A stretch of DNA of 14,556 bases, taken from the NCBI GenBank assembly GCA_001577215.1, contig LSCC01000063.1, positions 1 to 14,556 of the forward strand, written 5' to 3'. Position numbers and translations under genes: made by a program. Positions 8,695 to 14,556 of this stretch are shown here, piece by piece. Under the pieces are notes generated by a model. It was not told the DNA's origin. It saw only the letters and a program-made list of their open reading frames with translations, and did not search any database. This DNA comes from Fidelibacterota bacterium TCS52. GTDB taxonomy: Bacteria > Fidelibacterota > Fidelibacteria > Fidelibacterales > Fidelibacteraceae. Each line of letters opens with the position of its first letter. The stretch's first letter is position 1.

Positions 8695-8728
8695 AATTAT
8701 ATTGTATTAATTATATTGTATTAATTAT
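8695..8728. repeat. Short tandem repeat, 14-bp unit, about 2.4 copies
   Basis: Two perfect copies of ATTGTATTAATTAT (8701-8714 and 8715-8728) are preceded by the last six bases of a third copy (8695-8700). The array is just downstream of the purA stop codon and upstream of the nifJ promoter region. The unit has an internal ATTAAT palindrome. It may be slippage in AT-rich DNA, or a repeated protein-binding site. No function can be assigned. Confidence 0.8.
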
Positions 8729-8736
8729 ATAAAAAA

Positions 8737-9954
8737 TTACAATTCATCTTTCACAATAATATGTTTGCGATTTGGCCCAGTTGAAATTATTCCGATAGGA
8801 ATTTTTAAGTAATTCTCGATAAATTCAATATAATTAATGCAATTTTTGGGCAATTCTTTGATCTTAGTAATTCCATAGACTTTTTTTTGCCAGCCCGGGA
8901 ATTTTTTGTAAATTGGCTTATCATTTTTATCGTGATCAATTGCAACTTTAATCTTATCAAATCCAGAAAGACAGCTTAATTTGGTAATTACGAGATAATT
9001 AAAACCATTTAGCATTATTGCTTTTTTAATTAATGGTAAATCGAGCCACCCGCATCTTCTTGGTCTGCCTGTTGTAGCTCCGAATTCATTTCCATTTTTT
9101 CTTAATTTTTCTCCAATTTTATTATTTAGTTCAGTAGGAAACGGGCCTTCACCAACTCGAGTGGTATATGATTTCATAATACCAATTCTTTTATCAAATT
9201 CAATAAAAACTCCGGCGCCGGTAAAAGCACCACCTATTGTTGTTGAAGATGAAGTTACAAAAGGGTAGGAGCCGTGGTCAATATCAAGTAAAGTTCCTTG
9301 TGCACCTTCGTATAAAATATTTTCATCATTTTTAATTGAATTATAGATTATTTGTTTTGTATCGGTAATAAATGGTTTAATCAATTTTATAGAATCTAAA
9401 ATTTTTGGTAAAGATCTTTTAATTTCATTTATCATAGGATCATCAATGAAAGAATAATTTTTTTTATAATATTCTAAATGCTCCAAAAATTTATCTTCAA
9501 ATGTATTATCTAAAATTGATTCCATTCTTATACCTGTTCTTTGCGCTTTATCCATATATGCCGGCCCAATTCCACGAGAAGTTGTGCCAATTTTTTTATT
9601 TAATTTTACATCCAATATCTTATGTAATGGAGTTACTATATGTCCATCGGATGAAATAAAGAACTTTTTTGTAGAAATTATTATATCAGATTTTTCCATA
9701 TCAAGTATTTCATCAGCAAGAGTTACAGGATCAATAACGCAACCATTTCCGATAATATTTTTTGCTTTACCGGAAATTACTCCACTTGGAATAAGATGAA
9801 GAACATATTTTTTATCCTCAATAATTACCGTATGTCCCGCATTTGCGCCACCTTGAAAACGAACTACCGAATCCATTTTTTGAGAGATGTTATCAACGAT
9901 TTTTCCTTTTCCTTCATCACCCCATTGTGAACCCATTACTATATATTTTGACAT
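8737..9954 (-). CDS. purA: Adenylosuccinate synthetase
   Basis: This enzyme joins aspartate to IMP using GTP, the first committed step from IMP to AMP, in the cytoplasm. The N-terminus has the family signature G8-SQWGDEGKGK18 with catalytic Asp13. GGANAGHT (35-42) supplies catalytic His41, with the same numbering as the E. coli enzyme. TSRGIGPAY, GAQGTLLDIDHG, RVGEGPFPTEL and GATTGRPRRCGW (from residue 292) follow in the usual order. At 405 residues it is slightly shorter than the usual 420-430, but no core motif is missing. The start codon has only a weak AGG upstream (spacing 7). No other purine gene is nearby. The gene ends immediately before a T6 run with no clear hairpin, so transcription may continue into nifJ, which has the same orientation. 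Confidence 0.97.
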   Translation of the reverse strand: MSKYIVMGSQWGDEGKGKIVDNISQKMDSVVRFQGGANAGHTVIIEDKKYVLHLIPSGVISGKAKNIIGNGCVIDPVTLADEILDMEKSDIIISTKKFFISSDGHIVTPLHKILDVKLNKKIGTTSRGIGPAYMDKAQRTGIRMESILDNTFEDKFLEHLEYYKKNYSFIDDPMINEIKRSLPKILDSIKLIKPFITDTKQIIYNSIKNDENILYEGAQGTLLDIDHGSYPFVTSSSTTIGGAFTGAGVFIEFDKRIGIMKSYTTRVGEGPFPTELNNKIGEKLRKNGNEFGATTGRPRRCGWLDLPLIKKAIMLNGFNYLVITKLSCLSGFDKIKVAIDHDKNDKPIYKKFPGWQKKVYGITKIKELPKNCINYIEFIENYLKIPIGIISTGPNRKHIIVKDEL

Positions 9955-10116
9955 TATAAAACCTATAATTTTTGTTATTTATTTCAATTAATATTTTACA
10001 AAAAAATAAATTATATTAAAAGAAAAATTAGAAGAAAATTTCATGAAAATGGTTTTATATTTACAAATAGTTTATTATATTAAGAAAGTAAAATTTAAAA
10101 TAAAAAAGGAGAAAAT
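9955..10116. promoter_or_regulatory. Divergent intergenic region between purA and trxA
   Basis: These 162 nt must hold the promoters of both genes. A perfect TATAAT reads on the minus strand at 10010-10015, 55 nt before the purA ATG, but its -35 is poor. On the plus strand TATTATATT (10073-10081) could be the trxA -10, again with no good -35. No riboswitch-like or G/C-rich structure is visible. Confidence 0.3.
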
Positions 10117-10443
10117 ATGTCAGATAAGCCAATAACAGTAACAGATTCTAATTTTGAAGAAGAAGTAGTAAAAAGTGATATTCCGGTATTAGTGGATTTT
10201 TGGGCAGAATGGTGCATGCCTTGTAAGATGGTTTCACCTATTCTGAAAGAAATAGCCGAAGAAATGGAAGGAAAAATAAAAGTTGCAAAATTAAATGTTG
10301 ACAATTCACCACAGGCAGCAGGACAATACGGAATTCGTTCCATACCTTCATTGTTAATTTTTAAGAGTGGTTCAGTTGCCGAACAAATGATTGGAGCATT
10401 ACCCAAAAAGGCAATAAAAGAAAAAATAGATAATGTTATATAA
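10117..10443 (+). CDS. trxA: Thioredoxin with a CMPC active site
   Basis: This 108-residue protein has normal thioredoxin size and order, and would reduce disulfides in cytoplasmic proteins. Residues 24-29 (VLVDFW) include the conserved buried Asp27. The redox motif is W32-C33-M34-P35-C36-K37, so Met replaces the usual Gly of WCGPC. The cis-proline loop is intact (S75-I76-P77), and the C-terminal helix ends normally. There is no signal peptide. An AAGGAG site (10106-10111) lies 5 nt before the ATG, and a strong terminator follows, so it is probably transcribed alone. Thioredoxin reductase is not in the window. The residue between the cysteines tunes redox potential and partner choice in this family, so the Met could matter, but the effect cannot be read here. 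Confidence 0.94.
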   Translation: MSDKPITVTDSNFEEEVVKSDIPVLVDFWAEWCMPCKMVSPILKEIAEEMEGKIKVAKLNVDNSPQAAGQYGIRSIPSLLIFKSGSVAEQMIGALPKKAIKEKIDNVI

Positions 10444-10463
10444 AATTATTTACTAGAATAAAG

Positions 10464-10492
10464 AAAACAGCGAGTTACTGCTCGCTGTTTTT
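10464..10492 (+). terminator. Intrinsic terminator of trxA
   Basis: AAAACAGCGAG (10464-10474) pairs perfectly with CTCGCTGTTTT (10481-10491) around a 6-nt loop, and a run of five T closes the hairpin. It ends only 18 nt before the acylphosphatase start codon. Confidence 0.92.
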
Positions 10493-10510
10493 ATTCATTA
10501 AATTATTAAG

Positions 10511-10786
10511 ATGATGAAAAGATATAAAATAGAGGTTTTCGGCAGAGTACAAATGGTCGGATTTAGATGGTTTACACAAAGATTAGCTCAGCAATTAAAA
10601 ATAAAAGGAAATGTAAAAAACACAATAGAAGGTAGTGTAAAAATTATTGCAGAAGGAGAAAAAGAAAAATTAGATTTGTTTATTGAGAAAATAAAAGAAG
10701 GTCCCGCAACTGCAAATGTAACAAATTTAGTTAAAGAAAAAATGAAAATAACAAATGGAAATTCTACATTTGATATTATTGGGTAA
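10511..10786 (+). CDS. acyP: Acylphosphatase
   Basis: This 91-residue protein has the usual size of acylphosphatases, which hydrolyse carboxyl-phosphate anhydrides such as acetyl phosphate. The phosphate-binding loop is G11-R-V-Q-M-V-G-F-R19, with catalytic Arg19. Asn37 (KGNVKN) fits the second catalytic residue, and EGSVKI follows as expected. Met15 replaces the Gly or His that usually follows Gln in the loop. Two ATG codons in tandem (10511 and 10514) could start translation; neither has a Shine-Dalgarno site. The start lies just behind the trxA terminator, so expression needs read-through or a promoter overlapping that hairpin. It is 56 nt upstream of the cysteate synthase gene, possibly in the same transcript. 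A role in the sulfonolipid pathway is not indicated. Confidence 0.9.
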   Translation: MMKRYKIEVFGRVQMVGFRWFTQRLAQQLKIKGNVKNTIEGSVKIIAEGEKEKLDLFIEKIKEGPATANVTNLVKEKMKITNGNSTFDIIG

Positions 10787-10842
10787 AAAATTAAAAATTA
10801 TTAAATTTTATCTATTATTTTGAATATATTGAGGGAACTTGG

Positions 10843-12120
10843 ATGAAAACTAAATATAAATTAAAATGTTTGGGGTGTAATAAAATCATAGATGACAATT
10901 TACAATTGTTATATGATTCTTGTGAAAAAAATGCATTTTTAAGAACAATTTATGATAAAAAAGAATTAAAATTAAAAGATGAATCTTATGGATTGTATCG
11001 TTTTGCTGATTGGTTGCCTATAGGACATACTTTAGACGGGTCAGGAGCTCCAATAACATATAAAAGTAAAAAATTGTGTGATGAACTTGGGTTGAAAAAT
11101 TTATTCATTACATTTAGTGGATATTGGCCTAAAAATGGTGCAGAAATGTCAACTGGAACATTTAAAGAATGTGAAGCATATAGTGTTTGCGGAAGATTAC
11201 CAAAAAAATATGAAAAAACACTTGTCGTCGCTTCTGCTGGAAATACAGCAAGAGCTTTTGCAAAAGTTTGTTCAGAAAATGATATTTCATTAATAGTTGT
11301 AATCCCTGAAACAAGTTTAAATGCAATGTATTTTAGTAAAATGATAAATCCTAATGTGAAACTAATTTTAGCTGAAGGAAACAGCGATTATTATGATGCG
11401 ATAAAATTAGCAGGAATGATCTGTAATATGGATGAATATTTTCCAGAAGGCGGTGCTAAAAATGTTGCTAGAAGGGACGGAATGGGAACTACAGTTCTTT
11501 CAGCAGCTACAACAATTGATAAAATTCCTGATTATTATTTTCAAGCTGTTGGAAGCGGAACTGGTGCAATTGCTGCTTGGGAAGCTAATTTACGATTGAT
11601 CGAAGATGGCAATTATGGAAACAATAAAATGAAATTAATGATCTCACAGAATTTCCCATTTTTATTATTGAATGAGTCGTGGAAGAGAAAAAGCAGAGAA
11701 TTGTATAGTTATAAAGATGAAGATGCAAGAGCCAGAATTGAGGAAATTAATGCAAAAGTATTATCAAATAGAAAACCACCGTATAGCGTTATTGGTGGTT
11801 TATATGATGCATTAGTTGATACCGATGGTGAAACATTATCTGCGACTAATGAAGATGCAAAAAAGGCAGCCGAGTTATTTTATAAAATAGAAGGAATAGA
11901 TATTTCTCCTGCCGCTTCTGTAGCATTTGCAAGTTTGGTAAAGGCAAAAAGTGAAAAGAAAATAGAAAAAAATGCAACAATTATGTTAAATATTACCGGC
12001 GGTGGAGAAAAGTTATTTCAAAAAGAGAATAAGATAAAATATTTAAAGCCGACAATGATATTCCGTAAGAATGAAATAAATCAAAATGATGTAAATAAAA
12101 AAATAAAGAATTTAAAATAA
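10843..12120 (+). CDS. Archaeal-type cysteate synthase (PLP-dependent, threonine-synthase-like)
   Basis: This 425-residue fold-type II PLP enzyme should replace the phosphate of O-phospho-L-serine with sulfite, giving L-cysteate. It looks like the Methanosarcina cysteate synthase along its whole length. Shared segments include the N-terminal C9-L-G-C12 region, PITYKS (70-75), FSGYWP (91-96), ASAGNTARAF (130-139), GGAKNVARRDGMG, the VGSGTG phosphate loop (236-241) and PPYSVIGGLYDALVDTDG. These separate it from true threonine synthase. Lys108 in T-F-K is the likely PLP lysine. The start codon has GAGG upstream (10831-10834, spacing 8). The CapB-type gene begins 9 nt after its stop. In methanogens cysteate feeds coenzyme M; the neighbour here points to sulfonolipids. 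Similarity is judged by eye from remembered family sequence, not by alignment. Confidence 0.87.
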   Translation: MKTKYKLKCLGCNKIIDDNLQLLYDSCEKNAFLRTIYDKKELKLKDESYGLYRFADWLPIGHTLDGSGAPITYKSKKLCDELGLKNLFITFSGYWPKNGAEMSTGTFKECEAYSVCGRLPKKYEKTLVVASAGNTARAFAKVCSENDISLIVVIPETSLNAMYFSKMINPNVKLILAEGNSDYYDAIKLAGMICNMDEYFPEGGAKNVARRDGMGTTVLSAATTIDKIPDYYFQAVGSGTGAIAAWEANLRLIEDGNYGNNKMKLMISQNFPFLLLNESWKRKSRELYSYKDEDARARIEEINAKVLSNRKPPYSVIGGLYDALVDTDGETLSATNEDAKKAAELFYKIEGIDISPAASVAFASLVKAKSEKKIEKNATIMLNITGGGEKLFQKENKIKYLKPTMIFRKNEINQNDVNKKIKNLK

Positions 12121-12129
12121 GGGGAAGAA

Positions 12130-13389
12130 ATGGATATTTTTGATAAATGTAAAACAGATGCAGGAAATTTTGGAAAATACAGAAAAATGGGAGATACTTT
12201 TTTTACAAGGCCGATTCTTGATCCGATTCCTGGTAGAACGATGAAATATAATGGGAAAGAAATGATAATGTGGTCGGTTAATAATTATCTCGGATTAGCT
12301 GAAAATAAAGATATTCAACAAGTAGCTCTCGATGCAGTAAAGGAATTTAGTATTAGCTCTCCAATGGGTTCCAGAATGATGAGTGGAAACACTCAATATC
12401 ATATTGATTTGGAAAAAAAATTAGCTAAATATGAACAGAAAGAATCGGCATTTTTATTCAATTACGGATATTTAGGCGTTATGGGAACAATTGCCTCGCT
12501 TGTTGGAAAAGATGATGTCATTGTCATGGACAAATTAGCTCATGCATCGATCGTAGATGGGGTTTTATTATCACACCAAAAATTCAGAGTTTTTCGTCAT
12601 AATGATATGCAAAGTTTAGAGAATTTATTAAAACGACTGAACAAAAATAGAAAAGGTGGAATATTTATCGTAATAGAGGGAACTTATGGAATGACCGGTG
12701 ATTTGGCGAAATTAGATGAAATTACATATTTAAAAGATAAATATAATGCAAGATTATTCATAGACGATGCTCACGGTTTTGGTGTCATGGGAGAAAATGG
12801 TAGAGGTACCGGCGATTATTTTGGTGTACAAGATAAAATTGATATTTATTTTGGAACGTTTGCAAAATCATTTGCCTCTATCGGTGGATTTTCTGCTTCA
12901 CAAAAAGAAGTAATAGATTGGATCCAATATAATGCTCGCACTCAAGTATTCGCAAAAAGTTTACCAATGGTTTATGTGAAATCCCTCAATAAGACTTTAG
13001 AATATGTAATAAATGGTGATGAAAATCGAAAAACAGTGTGGGACAATTCAAATAAATTAAAAACCGGATTGCGAGATTTAGACTATTTCGTTGGAGATGC
13101 AAAATCACCGATTTGTCCTGTATTTGTAACTACAAGAGAAGATATTATGGAAGAGACAGGTAGAAAAATGTTGACTTATTTGCGTGAAAAGAATATTTTT
13201 GTAACAGTTGTAACTTATCCAGTAATTCCAAAAGGTTACTTTATGTTTAGAATGATTCCAACTGCTTCACATAAACAAGAAGATATTGACAAAACACTTG
13301 AAGTATTCCAGTCAATGAGAAATGATTTAAAATTAAATGTAACTATAGATGAAAAACATAGGAAAAAAATTGAGAAGATCTATTCATGA
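12130..13389 (+). CDS. capB: CapB-type cysteate C-fatty-acyltransferase (alpha-oxoamine synthase family)
   Basis: This 419-residue fold-type I PLP enzyme belongs to the family of serine palmitoyltransferase, BioF and Kbl. The predicted reaction is decarboxylative condensation of L-cysteate with a fatty acyl thioester, giving 3-ketocapnine (dehydrocapnine). Visible active-site parts are H138 (LAHAS), which stacks on PLP, D212 and H215 (DDAHGFG), and the Schiff-base Lys246 (TFAKSFASIGG). The segments NNYLGLA, SPMGSRMMSGNT, VFAKSLPM and YPVIPKG are those of the group in capnine-making Bacteroidota, and differ from Bacteroides-type serine palmitoyltransferase. The GGGGA site (12121-12125) gives a spacing of 4 nt before the ATG. 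Direct coupling to cysteate synthase argues for cysteate rather than serine as substrate. No terminator is visible downstream. The serine alternative is not excluded. Confidence 0.83.
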   Translation: MDIFDKCKTDAGNFGKYRKMGDTFFTRPILDPIPGRTMKYNGKEMIMWSVNNYLGLAENKDIQQVALDAVKEFSISSPMGSRMMSGNTQYHIDLEKKLAKYEQKESAFLFNYGYLGVMGTIASLVGKDDVIVMDKLAHASIVDGVLLSHQKFRVFRHNDMQSLENLLKRLNKNRKGGIFIVIEGTYGMTGDLAKLDEITYLKDKYNARLFIDDAHGFGVMGENGRGTGDYFGVQDKIDIYFGTFAKSFASIGGFSASQKEVIDWIQYNARTQVFAKSLPMVYVKSLNKTLEYVINGDENRKTVWDNSNKLKTGLRDLDYFVGDAKSPICPVFVTTREDIMEETGRKMLTYLREKNIFVTVVTYPVIPKGYFMFRMIPTASHKQEDIDKTLEVFQSMRNDLKLNVTIDEKHRKKIEKIYS

Positions 13390-13433
13390 TCAATTTAATA
13401 TTATGTTATTTAATCAACTAATAAAGAAAAATT

Positions 13434-14519
13434 CTAATCTTTTATTTGGTTAAATTTTAATGCCTTAATTATAAAATTCGGTAATGGTTTATGTGGGTTT
13501 CTTTTATATAAGTTTAAATTCCAACCAAATTTTTCTATTATCGGCAATTTATGTGTCTCAACAAATTCAATAAGTGTGCCATCCGGATCCTCAATATAAC
13601 TAAAGTGTCCGGAAGCATTTTCCATTTTGAAGGAACCTTTACTATTTACAGTAAATGGGAAGCCACTATTTGAACACTCTTTTCCCAATAGATCCATTCC
13701 TTTAATGTCAAAACATAAGTGAATAAATCCGGAATCACCCCAATAACGATTATCAAATATTTTGTTTGGTTTTCTATCCAATGATTGGATAAGTTCAATT
13801 TGTCCAGTACCAAATAATTTTGAAAAACCACCTGTATTGAAATTATTTTTAAGTAAAATTCTTCTAAATTTTCTTTTTCCGCCCGGTAAATTTTGAATAT
13901 CATCGAAATATCCGGAATTATCATAAACGATTTCATTAAAACCAAGAACATCTGAATATAATTTTCTTGATATTTCTATGTCAGTTACACCAATGATCAC
14001 ACCGGAAAAACCACCGGTTAAAAATTTGGTTTTTGAAAACCAACACTTCCCATTTACAATTTGAAAAATATTACCAAATGGATCTTTTATGAAAAAATAT
14101 TTTTCACCATTAGGATCTTCTTCAATTTTTCCAATTATTTCAACATTATTTTCGGATAATTCATCAAAAGACCTTTTGACATTTTTTGTTTTGATTTTAC
14201 AAGCAAAAATTCCAGTATCTCCTAATTGTATATTAAAATTTGGATGCTCTGTTTTACGATCAGTAAATTGCCAAATTTCAAGTCCACTTCCACCGTTTAG
14301 ATTAAGAGCTAGAGTTGCATGTCGAGATTGAACTGTTCCGCCTGTATAATTAGTCATTAATGGTGCTTCTGCAAATTCTTCAAATACAGAAATATTAAAA
14401 CCTAAGTTTTTTCTATACCATTTGAAAGATTCTTTATTGTTTGAAGTCCCAATTCCTATTTGCTGGAAACCATAAATTAATTTTTTCTTTAAAAGTTGTT
14501 TCTTCAATAATTTCTCCAT
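13434..14519 (-). CDS. Two-module VOC (glyoxalase/dioxygenase superfamily) protein of unknown function
   Basis: This 361-residue protein has two tandem VOC modules, about residues 14-155 and 168-325. Each has a beta-alpha-beta start (SFKWYRKNLGF; SRKLYSDVLGF) and a closing DP(F/D)G strand (DPFGNIFQIV; DPDGTLIEFVE). Module 2 keeps plausible metal ligands: E242 (QIELIQ), H267 (FIHLCF) and E318 (LIEF). Module 1 has E81, but Gln or other residues replace the expected His and last Glu, so it is probably structural. Ring-cleaving dioxygenases, isomerases and lyases all use this fold; no subfamily can be named. The start codon is preceded by no Shine-Dalgarno site. It is convergent with capB, 44 nt away, with no obvious terminator between them. 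A link to sulfonolipids would be speculation. Confidence 0.75.
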   Translation of the reverse strand: MEKLLKKQLLKKKLIYGFQQIGIGTSNNKESFKWYRKNLGFNISVFEEFAEAPLMTNYTGGTVQSRHATLALNLNGGSGLEIWQFTDRKTEHPNFNIQLGDTGIFACKIKTKNVKRSFDELSENNVEIIGKIEEDPNGEKYFFIKDPFGNIFQIVNGKCWFSKTKFLTGGFSGVIIGVTDIEISRKLYSDVLGFNEIVYDNSGYFDDIQNLPGGKRKFRRILLKNNFNTGGFSKLFGTGQIELIQSLDRKPNKIFDNRYWGDSGFIHLCFDIKGMDLLGKECSNSGFPFTVNSKGSFKMENASGHFSYIEDPDGTLIEFVETHKLPIIEKFGWNLNLYKRNPHKPLPNFIIKALKFNQIKD

Positions 14520-14556
14520 TATAATTGGTAGCCGACAAATATAAGAAAATAATTTT

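Noticed and set aside
8695..8728. CRISPR-like repeat
   Set aside because: The units are 14 bp and directly adjacent with no spacers.
10095..10406. Minus-strand open frame of 103 codons
   Set aside because: It is the complement of trxA, whose active-site and cis-Pro motifs are intact.
10843..12120. Threonine synthase
   Set aside because: The family is related, but the motifs match cysteate synthase and the neighbour is a CapB-type acyltransferase and not a threonine gene.
12130..13389. BioF (8-amino-7-oxononanoate synthase) or Kbl (2-amino-3-ketobutyrate ligase)
   Set aside because: No biotin genes or threonine dehydrogenase are nearby, and segments such as SPMGSRMMSGNT and YPVIPKG match the capnine/SPT-like group.
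13390..13433. Terminator between the convergent capB and VOC genes
   Set aside because: Only weak AT-only pairings are possible, with no G/C stem and no T run.
13434..14519. 4-hydroxyphenylpyruvate dioxygenase, suggested by length and two VOC modules
   Set aside because: The family's His-His-Glu layout and C-terminal signature are not seen, and module 1 is also too well conserved at its own DPFG strand for that reading.

Overview
The window is AT-rich bacterial chromosome with closely packed genes on both strands. No RNA gene, transposase, integrase or CRISPR array was seen. The cell has an outer membrane: there is a FadL-type porin, two lipoproteins and a patatin phospholipase. It is probably anaerobic or fermentative, because it carries a full-length pyruvate:ferredoxin oxidoreductase. 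Clear Shine-Dalgarno sites (AGGAGG, AAGGAG, GGGGA) precede many genes, which argues against ordinary Bacteroidota, where such sites are usually absent. Several proteins nevertheless look like those of the Bacteroidota/FCB group. A low-GC FCB-related candidate phylum (for example the Cloacimonadota or Delongbacteria kind) is my best guess, but it is an inference.

Layout. Positions 1-990 (minus) hold most of a lipoprotein gene that runs off the left edge. It diverges from a fadL-family porin gene (1208-2527, plus), which ends at a strong hairpin terminator shared with a convergent minus-strand cluster. That cluster reads, in transcription order, YycJ-like metallo-beta-lactamase nuclease (4200-4979), lipoprotein cyclophilin (3512-4162) and patatin phospholipase (2609-3508). 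Upstream of it lie pyruvate:ferredoxin oxidoreductase (5044-8544, minus) with its own hairpin, and purA (8737-9954, minus). purA diverges from trxA (10117-10443, plus), which ends at a perfect 11-bp hairpin terminator. Then follow acylphosphatase (10511-10786), an archaeal-type cysteate synthase (10843-12120) and a CapB-type cysteate C-fatty-acyltransferase (12130-13389), all plus. A convergent two-module VOC protein (13434-14519, minus) closes the window.

The most notable content is the two-gene pair at 10843-13389. The first enzyme should make L-cysteate from O-phosphoserine and sulfite. The second should condense cysteate with an activated fatty acid to give the 3-keto precursor of capnine, the backbone of the sphingolipid-like sulfonolipids. 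The genes are 9 nt apart, each with a ribosome binding site, so they form a compact sulfonolipid-backbone operon. The reductase and N-acyltransferase needed to finish the lipid are not in the window. Separately, pyruvate oxidation to acetyl-CoA (NifJ), fatty-acid uptake (FadL) and lipid hydrolysis (patatin) all touch lipid metabolism, but nothing in the layout proves a functional link with the sulfonolipid pair.
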